From positions 55,833,150 through 55,897,149 of the forward strand of contig JACBWW010000003.1 in the NCBI GenBank assembly GCA_020086605.1: a stretch of 64,000 bases of DNA. The letters are read 5' to 3'. Both the position numbers and the translations under genes were made by a program. This document shows positions 1-14,972 of the stretch, in pieces. Source of the DNA: Lanius collurio (Eukaryota; Chordata; Aves; Passeriformes; Laniidae). The number at the start of each line of letters is the position of its first letter. Position 1 is the stretch's first letter. The notes below the pieces were generated by a model, which worked only from the letters and a program-made list of their open reading frames with translations, was not told where the DNA came from and ran no database searches.

Positions 1-3000
1 AATCCACCAAAACATAAATAAGAAAAAAAGCACACAGATATGCCCAGTATTTTCAAAATGTGTGTACCAAAATCTGGAGCTAAAAAATGAGCTCAAATTC
101 TTAGTGAAATGGACAGAATTTTGGAATTCATGAAGCAAACAGAACCCCAGGGGCAAAGGGAGAAATCCCCCCCCCCCAAATGAGAATAAATGTAGATACT
201 TAGAAAAGGAAAATGTTTGCCTCAATAAATTGCCCACTGGAGAGTATAAAATCACAAAAATACATTAATTTGGAAACTAAATCAGAATTTGAATCATCAT
301 GGTATTATAAATACTCAATCTGCTTCCAATTTCTCTGCTATTTTATACCACCTCTCAGTGCTTTTAAAAAACAAAACCTCCACAAGGTACTGCAGCATCA
401 ACACTGTTTGGCTTAGAAAAACAGTGTTTGCTGCTGGCTTTGAACAGCGTGCTCTCATTTGGGCTTTCTGTCCTACTTTCACTAAGTGCTGCACATTCTC
501 CAGCCGTGGTGTTATGAAACAAAGGCAGCAGGGTGAGTGTTGGTGCTTGCTTTGGTGTTCTCTTACTCCATACCCCTACATACAGGGATGAGGACAGACC
601 AGCACTTGTAGAACAAAGATGACACCAGTTCAAAGAGAGACTGCATAAATACTGAACCACATTCAACAAGCATTCTTCTTTTACCATGTCTCAGTTGTCC
701 CGGAGATGGTGGTGCAACCTCCAACTTCTCTAGAGAAGTCAAAATGAAATGAGAAAGTTAGCTGCTTCATCACAAATTTGGTTTATTATAAAGTCTTTAC
801 CAAATTACTAGCAGGCAAGAAAGCAGTTATGTTATTTAACAGCTTTCAAATTGGAAAGAAAAACACTTCACACCCACATTTTTACTATTTTTATGAAAGA
901 AAACATGGTATTAAAGCCAAAAAGTCGTAGAATATTACAAGCTTAAACTGGTATAAGTGATTATGCAAAGTAACAGCATACTTCAGAAGCAGTCCCAAAG
1001 CCATCTTCATTTGAAAATTACAAAAACACACTAAAATTAGAAAAATAAATCTTCTAGAGATAATGCATGTTATTAATTTTTTATAGGTACTATAAACATG
1101 CAGCAGGATAACCTTCTTTCCCCCATAGAGAGTCTGCAAAAAAAAAAAAAAACCTACCATTTATATTCTCACAAAAGGCATCTTTTCACAGCAATGTAAG
1201 AATAAAAGACAAATAGAGACCACTGATTTCGGTAACAGCAGATTAAGTTTGGTCATTTGGCGCATGTTGCAAGTATCCTGGGCTCAAATTACTAAGAGTT
1301 TGCAAGGACCAGGACATCCCTCCTGAACCTGACAGAGCACTTTCTGAACACAAAATCGATGCAGTCATGACTAGAGATGCTGTGCAGAATGCAGCAGCAA
1401 AGTTACTTGTATAACAACAGCAAGGGAAAGAAACCTAGCTACATTTTTAGGTTTCTCTTGTTTTGTGTATTTTTTCATGTAGATATTGAGCATAAGACCT
1501 CCTTTTTAAAACAGAAAAAGTCATTCCCACAATATTTTCCAAAATTATGAACCTTGAGATCCTGACAAGTTGCTTCCATACTTCTGAGGTAATTTTGACA
1601 GAAAAAGGTTAAAAATTGTAAAACGTGGAACCTACAACCCTCAAGTATTCAAATTTTACTTGGGGAAGCCAAGTACATGGAAAGACAATGCTGCAAACAC
1701 AGACTGATTAATTTGAGCACATATCTGAGCAGTGCAGACTAGAGTGAGTATTCTTGCATCCAAGTCACTCTTATATTCAATGCTATTGTAAAGAAGAAAC
1801 TAAAATATTCACTTAAAATAGCTCTGAGGAAAAGACTGAGATTATAATACAGTAGTCAGCCAACTAGGACACTGACTTCCAAAAAAATTTCATTAATTGA
1901 AGGTCTTTAACAACTTTCAAGCTATAGCAGTTACTGAAGAGGTGCTTCTTCCCTCTGCCCAATGTAAACACTACCTAAGCTCCACAAACACCAGTTGTAC
2001 TCATCATGCAAATGGGACAAGTATAGCCCAAATACTACAGAAATAAAGATTATTTTGCTTTCCCTGAGCAAATGCCAAGAAATTCACAGATTCAAAGCTC
2101 AGACTGGAAGAGGGACATGGTAAACAGAGGGGAGCCCTGTGAGAGTCGATATTCTGAAGCCTCGAGTATCAACAGCAAGAAAACATCAAACCAAAATTTT
2201 CGGCTTGTGTTCAGGAAGGATGAGATTGGGGATGGGACCCATTTTATATTTGGTCTCCTTCTGTCCTCGCAGGTTAAGCAAATCTTTTACAGAAGCACGG
2301 ACAAAGAAAGAACTATCTATATACACCAGTACTGCTCTTTGGGCAGCTTTTCTCAGAGACCTTAAATTCCCACAACACTGGGGAAAATTGGAGCCACTTT
2401 GAAATAAAGAGAGTAGCTGAGGCCATTGTAAAAGCTCCAGATGCCCTAAGGGTGGCCAAGCAACCTAAGTCAACACCCTCACATTCCTGATGAAGCTTCC
2501 CTAAACTCATTTGCTCTCTCCTGCTGAATGCCAGGGAGAGAATAAAAACCCAAAACTGAACACAAGCATAGGAGGTCACAGAGTGCTGCCCTCCGCAGCT
2601 TTCTGCTCTGATGGGAAGCCATCACACCAACCACTGTGGTTCCAGGGCTTCCTGTGGCTCTGCCACTGTAACCATCCCTGCTGCAGTGCCATCTAGTCTT
2701 TAGATCTAGGTCTCCACATGCAAGGGTTTTGTGAAAGAAACCGTAACAACAAATTTCCAGGAAACACTCTACCTCTGAGAAGACGTCTTTTAATAGCTTT
2801 CCCTGGTTATGACAGCCAGTTAGGTTAGATAGTTTCCATCTATTTTGGGTACCAATACACAATAGAAAAGACTATTCAGCTTGTCATAAAATAACTACAA
2901 CACTCTAGAACATCAGTTCTCTGGATTTAACTACAAATGAGTTTGCTAGCACCCATCAGCCTACACAATTACATTCCATTCAGTCTAGCTAGACAGCTAT

Positions 3001-6000
3001 AAAAAAAAGCTAAAAAAACCCAGTGCATAACAGATTTTGGAAACTTAGTTCCAAAAGGAAGAATTAAAAGTGTTTGGTAGAATTAAAAAGAAATAAAAAC
3101 GTTTTATGTCTAGGAATAATGTGAGTTCCAAGTCTAACTAAATAAGTAAAAAGAACAAACTTGTCCTTCAGAACATACATTAAGGACTACCCTGGGATGT
3201 TTCTAAAAGAAGGGAGGCTGGGGGACACTACTTTGAGGTTAGAGGAAAGACAAGTTACTACAAGATAGAGGGCAATACCAGGGGATCGAATATAAGCAAA
3301 AATAACTTAATCATTGACATAATCTGTTCAGTAGTGTGGGATGCCTGCTAAATAGGCATTTTATGAAACAGTACTTCAACACTATCAGGGCAAAAGTTGC
3401 AAGAGAAGTCACTAGGGACAGCATGGTGGCACCATGCTATGGAGACCAGAGTGCTCCTGATCAGCCACAGGGAGCTCATGTCAGTAATGGGTCTTTGTGC
3501 TGCAGATGCAAGAACTTTATTTCATAAAAGGGAGTCTTGTAAACTCATCTGGAAGTGTGCCTAGCTTACAGCTTCCCTCATCATTAAGATAAAAATTAAT
3601 CTGTGAAAAAAATCTGTGATTACACATATTAATGAGACAGGGATTGGACAAGTCTGCCAGATGAAGTTCAGATAACTGGTGCTGGTGAACCCTGCACACA
3701 CACTGGATAGGGAAGCTCCATCTCTGCCTGAGCCAGGACAGAGCCTGAGAGAGCATCTCATCTCACTCCAGCACAAAGCAGGGCCAAGTCACACCAGGGG
3801 GCTCAGCACTTTGTCACATTGTACCTGCAGGACCAGGCTCCCTGATGGAGCACCAAAACAACCTTTAAAGTGCAAAGGAGACTTCCCTGAAAACTGATGC
3901 TCTGCCTCTGCCAGGCGCAGAGCACTGCCTGCTGCAGGGAAAGGGCTGGTGCAGTTCAGCTCTACTTGCAGAGGCCAAAGATTAGTTTAAAGCTGGGCCA
4001 TGGAGAAGGAAAAAAAAAAATCAAGCAGAAAAAAACCTCCAACCACTGTGGCTGGAAAGCCAGAAACCATTTTAGAGAATCACTTCCAACACCAGCTCTT
4101 TAAAGCATAACATACTTCAAAACTCCGCAAGATATGAAAGGAATGAGAGCCAAAAAATTCTTTAAACCAATATTTTAAAACTCTAGATAGAAAAACATAG
4201 TGTATTTATTCATAGGAAGTTGTTCTGACTATTTGAATTTTCAAGACTCAGCAAAAAACAAGACTAAAAATATTCAGAGTACAGCAAAGCAAACACGCCC
4301 TTTGCTTGTTTTACTAGAGGGAAAACAAAAATCCAAATTGCAAAACCCTCTTTAAAGAGCTCAATTCACTCAGAATCAAACAATCCAGAGTTTAAACGTC
4401 TGGGGGAAAAAGAAAACAACTCTAAAGTACTCCAGAATTGCATTTCACGATGGCCATTCACCAGCTCATCCTGCACCACAGTGCTCAATAACACACAGAA
4501 TTCATCTTACAGCAGAAGGAATAAAATAAAATGGTGGAGTGAGAAATATTGCTATTTTCTAACTGCCATTCATTACCATAAGTGAGGTTATAAACCAAGG
4601 TTCAAGTGCAATATATGTCATGAGCCCTGAATTAGTAAAGTCTGTGAAGCAGAAAAACATTTACTGCTTCTTAAATCTGTTTTTGATATTTTTTAAATTT
4701 ATAGTATTGTTGTTTTTTCTAACTATTTTAAGAAATAGTTAGAATCTCGAGGGAGCACAGGGGGTGAAGGAATGAAATATAAAACCATCACCACAAATAA
4801 TACCATCATCCACAACTTGGCCCAAACCCAGCAAGTTAAAGTCAGTCTGCCAATTGTAGCCAAGTACTGGCAATTTAGTTTTAGAATTATTATTCTTAGC
4901 TGACAAATTAACCACAACTGACTAGCAGGTAATGGGAGTGCATGTATTAAAAAAAAAAAAACAAAACAAAACAAAAAAACCCAACCAAAACCTAGCAAGT
5001 TGCCATCAGAAGTTTCTGAATTACCAATTTTTTAAGAACTGGCATACGAGAGAACTTGCAAGCCTAAAGGCATGTATGATGTTTTACTTGAATTACAGCT
5101 AACACCACCATGAATTTTATAGCTGAATCTGTTACTGTCACCCAGGGGCAGGAAACACTAACACTGAATGCAGGTACTACTGCCAGAGCTACCCCAGGAA
5201 AATACTTGCTACTTCTGAGTGTTGTTAAATCTGAAACAAAAATATGAGCAGTGTTTCATAGATATTTAAATAGTGACTGAATTGTTTAAATTAATTATTA
5301 AACAATGAATATAAAGAAGGAAGAGGAATATAAAAAATACTAATAATCTAGATCTATTATAACATCATTTTAGGCTCCGAAGGCATCTAATCTGGAAGTT
5401 ACAGAGGGTTTTGTCTTGAATTCATCAATCTGTTTCCTCCAAAATGCCTGTCCAGATCATTTCAGCAAATCATTCAGATACATATCACTGAAACAGCAAA
5501 AGCATCACTAGCACAGAAAAAGAAATCAGAGCAATTGTTGTGTCTACTAAAAAGAGGTACTCCTTTGCATGTGAGTTCACGAGAGGATGTTTACCCCCAA
5601 AATTCTGGATTGGAGCCTAAAAATGAGATGTGTTACTGCTTTGTTCAGAGGTGAATCCTCAAAAGCAAATTCTGACTCCGATGTTTATTCATTCATGGAA
5701 TAAACTCATAAGATGCCTCCTCACTGTACTTTGTTCCTTCTCTGCTCTTCCTCAATGCTTTCACCAAAACTGCAATCTAGCAAAACTGAAAAATCTTGTC
5801 CCACTGATCTTCAGTTGGGTTCCCTTTATATTCCAGATAGGGAAACAACAATCCATGAGTTGACAGTAAAGAAAAATTCTCTGTTATTTGTTATAACTCA
5901 CAAATTGTTTCCTGTTACTACAGCAATTAAGGCATGAAAGGAGGCTGACTCGTGCAGTGCTAAATATAAACCTGGCTATCAGTCCCTTCAGTCATATGCC

Positions 6001-9000
6001 CAGCAGAGGGAAAGCTGGATGAAGCTCTGGTACAAATAGACAGAGGAGCTGATAGAAAAATTCTCTACTACTCTGGAAAAAGTAACTATGTCCAAACAGA
6101 TATTCTTCATAAATACAAATAAGACAGTATTTTTAATATTCCCTGTAACACTGTAGAGAAATATACAGTGATCATGTTGCATCACCCTCCCTGAAAAACC
6201 TTGAAGTAGCAGATTATCACCTTTATTTGAACCTTTTGTTACATCTACTGGACAAAGATCTGAACAAGCTTTGCAGGAATGCAGTGTGCTCCCTGGCCAA
6301 TCAATTCCCTTCGGAACAAACCCCAGTAGTGACTTCAGCCTTAGGTCACTCCTGTGAGCCCGTGTAGTGTGTATAAAATACACTTATCCCATTATTCCTT
6401 CCAAAAATGTAACACAGCATTCATACCCTTTTAAGGATGTTTGACAACACAGAGAGACCTAGGGTGGAAACCCTGACTGGAAATCTAGGAGAAAGCATAA
6501 AATGCAAACAGGTATCCAGAGGCTCAAATCACTGTCCTTAACATTAGGAGGAGTTTTATCCCTGATCTAATCCTGATCACTATCAGTTACTTATAAATGT
6601 AAATGTCAGCATTTCCACTCAAGCAGGTTCATGCCAAAATCATATCTGCAGTGGTTTGCTTAAAAAGGTCTCAAACCACAGCTGGGGAAAAAAAAAAATT
6701 ATAAGAAAGATGCTTGCCTTGGGATTCAAGGGGGTTAATCAGCTAAAATGATGACAACACAGAAAGGACTTGCAGCTTGTAATAGAGATGCAGCATAAGG
6801 ATAGAAATAGAGTTTGAGCTGCCTCCTTCAGAGAGAAATGGAAAATGTCAGAAAAACAGCTGAAGTGTTTGTATAAAAGCACCAGCAACATAGTAACACT
6901 GACAGGAAAGCAAATAAGAACAATAATGAGGTATTATGATCTGTGTTCCATAAGTAAATGGCTGTATTATTATTTAATGGAAAGAAAAAAAAAAAAAAAG
7001 AAGGTGCTTGAGAGTTGCCAGGAAATAAACTTGTTATAGCAATTCCCTGACTGGAAAGAACCATCTGCAGAGTTAAAATTCTCTGCCTTATAAAACCTCG
7101 TCCTCCCAAGAGGAGGTTGGCTCCGCCTTCCCTCCTCATTCTCTCGATTTCAAAGCTTGAGGACTGCAGGGAGTTCCTGGGAGCTACAGGAGGGACACCT
7201 GAGCAAACTCTTCCATTTTTGGATGAATGAATCTTCCCCTGTCTCCACTAGATTTGGAAAAAGACCAGATGAGTCCTTCTGACTAACAGAGTGGAATTAA
7301 TTTCATACAAATATATTCATTTAACTATTTCAGTAAGGTGACATTTTGGCATTTCTCAGCACTGATCTTCCTGGGCCCCTCTCATTTGAGGCAGGGATCT
7401 ATCCAACATTTGCATTCGCAGTTGAGTGGAGTAGCAGCACAGCAACAGTGCTGAACTGGAAACAAGACTGTGGTATCTGTGTATTATCAGGGCATGACAT
7501 GTTCCTGTAAAAGGACAAGCAAAGCAATTCTGTGGGACACCACAAAAGATTTGTTAACCAAAATTATCAGCATTCTGTGCACAATCGGAGATCTGATCTA
7601 TTAGAGGACTTTCATCACCTTTAAATAGAGTTGTGTTAGGCATCACTGATGTCTAAACATGAGAGCTCATGAAATATCTAGGGAGCCATATAAACAATTA
7701 TAATATTGTTTATTCATTTATGTTCCCCGGGCTCTGTTTTAACAAGAAATCTGAGAAGCTGGTGAGAGACAAGCTTGGTTCATTCCTGCCCCTCCTCTCT
7801 CTTATGCCCTTTCCCCTCCTGCACAAAATTATACTTGTTTCCCCAGGAAAGAAAGAGAGTAGGAAAATGGTTTTTAAGAACAGGGAGCAGCATTGGCTTT
7901 CAGGCCCAGGTCTGGTACCTGCAGCCAGGTACCCCTTAGAGGTACAGCAGAACCCCTCAGAGGAGACAGCTCACTGACAACAGCCTGTGCAGAACCCAGG
8001 GGAACCAGGACACTCCCTCCTGCATTGCCCGGGCACAAAACTAAGAGCATTAACAACGGAGGGGGCTTGTGCCTCGGGCAACAGCAACAGCCTGCTCCCC
8101 ACAGCCCCTGGTACCAGCAGCACCTGCACTCAGACAGCAACAACCCTTCCCACAGCCGACACCAGCCGCAGGCAGCTGCAGCAGTGCACGAGCACCAGGC
8201 AGGGGGCTGGCACATTAAATGTGTTTGGTGGGATTATTCTTTTCCTTTTAAGACAGCTCGACTACAATCTTTACAGAGACCTGAAGAAAAACTGCTATTA
8301 AATCACACACCACTAAGTACCAGCCTTCTGGTAAGCAGAAAGTTCCATTCCCCGCCTGAGGACGACCTTGAAAGCAAGTACGACTGCAGAAATAAGCTTC
8401 TGTCTGAAATAATTTTAAATGCATGTAGAGTTTATTCTTTTCATCTGTCCCAGAATTAATACAGCTACCCAAAATAAGAGAGATAGAGAGGCCAGATACA
8501 CTGAATGATCATGAAACATTTTGTTACAGACTCATACTAAGTGTAACGACATTCCTTCTAATTTTTCATTGCATTGGGGCATTAAAGACAAAATTTCAGC
8601 TGCCTTGAAGTCCTTAAGAATCTATTCAATCCTGTCAGCAAAAGGAACACCATAAGAAACCATTGACAATATAGGTTCCAGCCATAAATTACATGCAAGT
8701 AATTTGTGCCTCTCTCTATAAATGCCTAATGAATACAGAATGCCGTAGCAAGGAAGCTATTCTTAACTCTTCACCTGCTGCTAGAGGTAGTGCAGTAGAT
8801 TCATCACTTTTGACACCCCCTTCCCTTCCCATGTAACTCATTTGTGCAATTAGTCCTACTCTCCCATCTGAGACCCTGCATAATCAAATTCAAGCTGCAA
8901 TGACATTTTTCTCTGGCAAACAGCTGAAGGAATGATTACAATACAAAAACAGATAAAATCACTTCACATGCAACTTTACCTTAACATATTTTCTTTTGGC

Positions 9001-12000
9001 TTTTATGTTATAAGAATATGGGATATCTAGTGGGTTGTTATGCAGTTGCATTATGTAATAATATATTTTTCACATGAATTTTAAGTTTTAATAAAAAATT
9101 CACTCTCTTCACAAAAATTATCTGAAATATTAAGATGGCTGGTTTTGTAAATAAAGTAATATAAATAAGGAGAAGCAGAAGACAAAGGCTAATGTGCTCT
9201 TCTCTTCCTAAAAGTGAACAGTTCTGACTAAGCTCACTTGTAGTTCTTTCAACCAACTGCCTTTATTCTGCAAAACAAAAACCCAAGAACATCCTTCTCC
9301 TTGTCAGTGTTTCTCCAGCCTCTGGCAAGCATGAGGCCTCTCTCAGGAGGATTCAGCTGCAAGTGCATCCCTGCAGCTTCCAGCTGCAGAGCCAGTGCAA
9401 GCTTCGGTACCCGTCACACCCCTGCATGCACCAGCTGTGCACACACTCCCTCTAAAGCTGCTTCAGGACCTCTGCTCTATGAAGAGCTGCACATCTGGTC
9501 CATCTATTTAATCCCAATGCTTCTTAACTTTCCCATAAACTACTCAATGCCAAGTTATGAAACACATGGTTCTGCTGCTTAGGACAGTTTTATTCTTCAA
9601 CTTTACACACTTTCCCTTTTCCACCATTATTTTTAACTTGTTCTTTTGTCACAGCTTTACTGTAAGCAGGCAGCAGACTCCTGTGAATGCTGAAATTACA
9701 CCCTTCACCTCCAGTTCTCCTAATCAGCTTGAGAATTAGTGAAGTACAAACACAAATCCTCAATCCAAAGTTTTCTGCATGCATAAGCCTGTTTTGTTTT
9801 CCACAGGGGAGGAAATATGGAATCTAATGTATTTAACTTCTCCCCCAGCAATGGAAAGTATGCTGTGGCATTGCCTGCATCAGTGCCATACCTGCAGTGC
9901 CACTATTTACTGGAGATCTTAATGAAATACGCACCCCTATAGCTTTTCACGCTGTGTGATGGACACTGATCACAGGGTGCCTCCAGCATCCTTCCCTCCC
10001 TCATTCTCTCCTCTCTCTGCTTCTCCAGAATCTGGGCAATGTTTACACAGCCTCTTTTCCAGCAGTAAGGAAGGGGATGGATTCAGGCTGACATTGCCTT
10101 TTGCAGGGCTGAAGCAAAGTACTGTGCGATGTGGGAGGCAGCCACTCAGACCACAACAAATAATCCTGAATAGAGAGCCAGAGGAAGGGAGAGAACTCCC
10201 TTCCTAGTTACAAGACAAATATTGAGGTAAAAAATATAATTGCAAGTAGTTGACAAAACTGCAAAGGTAACCTGGCAGATCAAGCCAGTATTGCTCACTA
10301 GTGCAAGTCACTGCATGCTGTTAGCAACACAGAGATCCCAGAACAGACTCCTGCCTGAGGCACAAAAACCCTCCTGGCACTTCCCACAAGAAAACAGAAA
10401 GATAGAACCTTTGGTCAAATACAAAACTGCACCCTGAAGTGATCTAAAGACCCATTGTTACTGCAAGGGGTTATCTGATACTTGTCCTCCTGCTCCTAAA
10501 TTCCCTCCTGATCATATATTTGGGACTTCTCCTCTATTCTGGCACTTATTCTCAGTCAGGTACAGAGCCAGGCTCAGAGAAGAACAGCAGGGCTAGCATG
10601 GGAAGCAGAATTGAGACTTTCATACCCAGAGGTTTTGGGGGCAGAGAAAGAAGAGAACACTCTTTACAACAACACAGGTGAAGCCAGCAGTAAATCCACA
10701 CCCATATGGCCAAGTCACATCTATTACACATCACCTCATCCACAGCTCATGAGGGCCTGCCCTTACCCACTGTGGGAAACCCAGGAAAATGGTTTTCCTC
10801 TATGGCTGGGAAAAAGAAATTAAAGTGATTTTTTTTTTTTTTTAACTGAGCTTTCAACACAGGGTCAGGTACAAATCACAGTAAAATTCAGTCATATTAG
10901 TGTGCAACTGCAAAAACTGATATAAGCATGGAAACCAGGTAGATGCAATAGGTTCCTAGCATCCAACCCTGAGATGTAATCCAACTGTGAAAACTTTACA
11001 AATCCAAAGATTTTTTTTTTGTTTTGATAAACCAGATCTGATAAATGAGTAAAAAACTTATATGAGGTCACATATAATTCCCCATGGGAACAGTCTTTTT
11101 CAACCTGGGCCATTTGTGGTTTACCAGAACTCAACTGCACCTTTGGTACATTTCTTCTGTTGAGAGAGGGACACTGAATCAGAATTCATCTGTTGGATAT
11201 TTGCAAGAGGAAAAGGTCACCAGGCTGATTATTTGTAATAGCACTGTCACTTTTGCAGCTACCTATTTACTTTATTTACTTTTCTCCATAAAATAATATA
11301 AGTAGGTAATAAAACTGGGGAAGGAGCGGTTGATTGCAAGATGTTCTCCCATCCCTTCTTCATGGCAAAAAACTTTATTAGGCAAGAAGGCTGTGAATCT
11401 AGCTAGAAATTCTTACATCTCTTAATCTTGAGTAAAACAGTTTTACATTTGTAACATCACAGCTTTACTTGCACTTTGTGAAAATCAGCCTGTTGCCAGA
11501 ACTGAAGCAAAGAAACAACCGAATCAAAAGGTTGTAATCTGAAAACACAAGTTGATGGTATTTGAAAAAGCAGCTGGCTAAAGAAATTGGTTTGTTTCAT
11601 GCACATTTTTCTCAAGTCTTCCACAAAATTAAACAAAGCCAATAAAACACAATTTCTACCAATTCAGACTGTTATGAAAGATGGGATAATATCCTCATGG
11701 AGACAGATGATTCACACTCTCAGTGTAAGGTAAGTTACAGCAAACCTGCCAGCACTAAGGGACAGATCACTGCACAAAGTCAAATGCTATCAAGTGCAAA
11801 TAATTAAAAGCCATGGAAGAAAAGTTACTCTAACAGTACAATAACCAGAAACTGATAATGCCCAAAAGAAAAATGTAGCAGGTCAAAGTGCAGCATTTGT
11901 TTGTTGGTTCCCAGTACGCATTTGGACCTGAGCTTTGTGGCAATACAACTTTACATACAACAACACAACCCAAAGCACAGACCTCTGTCCATGGCACAGA

Positions 12001-14606
12001 CAAGAATCACGTATCAGGGACTGTTTCCCCCTAAACCTGCCTCAAGGCTTCCCAGAATGTTTTGAAACAAGTGCTGGTGCTCAGATAACAGGTCCCAGAC
12101 TATCTCCAAGAAGTGAGCTTTGGGAACCTAAGGCTGGGCCACTGCAGACTCTATATCTGGCTTCTCTCTGTTGAAATTGGTCTCATTGTCGAAGCCTTTT
12201 TGTCTCAAACTTTTCAATTTTTCCTGAAATTAGAAAGATTTGTCAAAGCTGTATCCTTCCCCCCCATCATGCAGGAACCTTTCACTGGGATCACTGCCAA
12301 ACAGTAAGGCAAGTTTTAATTCTGGAAATGCCTAAAAGCCATGAAGTATTTAAGAGCATTGAGGAAAGGTTTTAACCCTAGATACAGTAGGAAACAAACC
12401 ATCTGCTTCTTATGACTGCTTTAAGCCAGTAAGAGAGTTGATACAGAATACGATCCACCTCAAAATACAGAGTCTTAAATATGTTCCTATTTCCCCTTTT
12501 TATTATCTAGAGAAAATAATGAGATTTTAAAAAAAAAGTACAGCAAGTATCACTATGTATTATGGCAGCTAGGGAGGGTATTTTATTAACAATTAACATA
12601 TAAATATCTAAGAATCCTAAGTAAATGAACACTGGAATAAAAAAACCTATGGTTTTATATTCCATAGTTTTGAATGAAACATGCACACAGCTGGGTTGAA
12701 AAAAGGATTTTGTGGGCTTTGCCTTAAAATGCTCCCCAAATTTCAGAGGAAAGCATGTGTTTCAGGCATGGGTTAGTCACATCCCAAAAATTCCAAGGGG
12801 CTCATTCACTGTTAAAGGAAGTTCTCACACACAGCAACAAAGCAGAAACAAAAAGGCATGCTTTCAGATATTTGAAATATCACCATGCTAATTTAAGGAT
12901 AAAGTAGAAGGGGGAGGGGGGCACAAGGCAGCTCAGATATTCATGTCCAGCTTTCCCCAAAATGAGTCATATTTTAGAAAAATTTAAACAACAGCACAGG
13001 GAACCAAGATAGCTTCTTTAAGTACTCTGCTTGCATGATATCTTATTTTTCCACTTACTTGTTGTTTTTAGAAAGGATTTTTTTTCTAGAGACATCAGAT
13101 GTCTCTAGTTTCATATTTGGATTGATTAAATAATAAATAAGGCTGATAAAAGTAAAGAGTTTTCAGTTGAATGAGTCAGCTTTAAGTAATTTCTTTCTTA
13201 GACAAACTAGAAGACTTCCTTTTCTTTTAATTGAGGTTACACACTGGAACTTCTGTGTTCACAGAATAAATATGATCTACTTCATTCATGCCAGTTGCAG
13301 GGAGATCTAAATGTTTTGAATCTATCACTCTCAAAGGTTTAAGTTGCACTCTAAGTAAAAGCTACATTTCAAGTGATCTTCCCTAAAAAGCCCTAAATCA
13401 AAAGCAGTCTTTGTACTGGACAAGAAAGTCATAGGGATACAAATTTTCCTTTCAGCTCCAAAATGTGCTATTTTACAAAAAAAGCAGCTGAAGAACACTG
13501 GGTTAAGGTTCAGATATTTTTCAGATTCATGATTTAAAAGATATTTGGGCATGACACCTATTTTGTACTCATCACATGTTTAAACACAAGCAAAAGACAA
13601 AACAAATTTTAATTGGAGCAATCTTATTTTACCTTTTGCAGGAAAAGGCAAAGGCAGCTAACTAAATAATATTTTTCAACAATAGTATTACTTCTGCATT
13701 ACATTTGGACCATGTAATTTTATGCACATCACTTTCCAAGAAAAAAGCATAAGGTAGCTGACACTGAGCTATTTCAAAAAAATGTTCTCTCAGAGTCCGA
13801 AATCTCTGGTCAAGTATTAACTAGAAACAATAGTATAGTGCAGTAGTTTCCACAAGACCTATGCTTGAATACCTTGGTCAAATTAAGAGTAAGTACCTGA
13901 AGATGTAGATCACTAAAATTCTTGAGACTGAAGGCTTTATATGAATATGAACAAAAACTGTGTACTTTTATTTCCTGCAGCAATACATGCCAAATGCATC
14001 AAAACAAGCATGCGGGAAGTCTGTCAAACCAGCCACCTGCTGGCCTTATGCAATGCACATCTCAGGAAACACTCTTCTGTTGGGGAGTTTTTTACTGTAC
14101 CAAAAGCACTGGTCGTCTCTGGTGACTCTACCTCCTCTGCTGGCTTCTCAAGTGGTACCAGTGGTTTAGGATACCGGCATGCTACAACGAGTTTTCAAAA
14201 GCAAAACAGCAATCAGTCATCATTTAAAATCTTTCAATCAATACTGGCGCATCCACCAGCAAGAAAAAGATCCTTTATAAATATTAAGACTGGATTTCTG
14301 TGGGTTTTACACCAATTCCACTTGATTGTTTGCAGGGTTTTCTCTGCAAAAATGTAAGAAAAAGTTACTGCATTTAAGAAGACTAGAACCTGCTTTAAGT
14401 TATGTGAGCAGGTGAAATTTCAAAATATGGAAGCAAATAAAACCACAATAGCAAAACCAACATGAACTTCAGAAAACATTACCTTGCTGCAAGTGGTTCA
14501 AAGGCAGACAGTTACAGCTGACATTTTCAGAGAGCAGTCTCAGAATTGTTTTACCATGAGTGACCATGCACGAATTTTCTTGTTTATGACATTAAACCTC
14601 AGCCTC
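1..14606. other. Non-coding stretch, possibly TMEM65 intron 1; no gene recognised
   Basis: No reading frame in either strand resembles a known protein, and I saw no CR1 copy. The sequence is AT-rich with short homopolymer runs, including a C-run near 170-180. TMEM65 exons were looked for on the minus strand by their conserved membrane-segment peptides and not found by eye, so assignment to its first intron rests on synteny alone. The one compositional exception is the GC- and CAG-rich patch at about 7,890-8,210. Confidence 0.4.
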
Positions 14607-14972
14607 TAAATTACCTAATAGTTTGGGTGCAAAGGGATTTAATGATCATCTAGCTCCAACACCATGGAACACCTTCGACTACATCTGGTTGCTTAAAGAC
14701 CCATCCAACCTGGACTTGAAGGAAAGGGGCACTCACAGCTCCTCTAGACAACTTATGCCATTGTCTCACCAGTCTCATAGTAAAGAATCTTTCTAATAGC
14801 TAATCTAAACTTACCCTCCTCCACTTTGAAGCCATTATCTCTTATCCTATCACTCTATGTCTTCATGAAAAGTCCTCTCCAGCACACTCTTAAACCCTGC
14901 TAATGTGCTGGAATGTGCTGTAAGGCATCCCCAGAGCCTTCTCTTCTCCAGGCTGAATAGCCCAAACTTATT
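14607..14972 (-). mobile_element. CR1 LINE, 5'-truncated 3' end, minus orientation
   Basis: The stretch reads as the reverse complement of a CR1 3' end. It has the block with …CATCTAGCTCCAAC…, then CCAACCTGGACTTGAA, CTCACCAGTCTCATAGTAAA, and CTTCTCTTCTCCAGGCTGAA at its right edge. It is clearly diverged from the family and non-functional. It abuts a plus-strand CR1 immediately to its right. Confidence 0.85.

Noticed and set aside
5988..6383. 131-codon minus-strand open frame as a possible TMEM65 exon
   Set aside because: It has no resemblance to TMEM65 or another known protein, and no convincing splice sites around it.
7893..8459. 188-codon plus-strand open frame as a gene
   Set aside because: Low-complexity Gln/Pro/Ser/Ala-rich sequence with no known domain, overlapped by a minus-strand open frame; GC-rich patches favour chance open frames.
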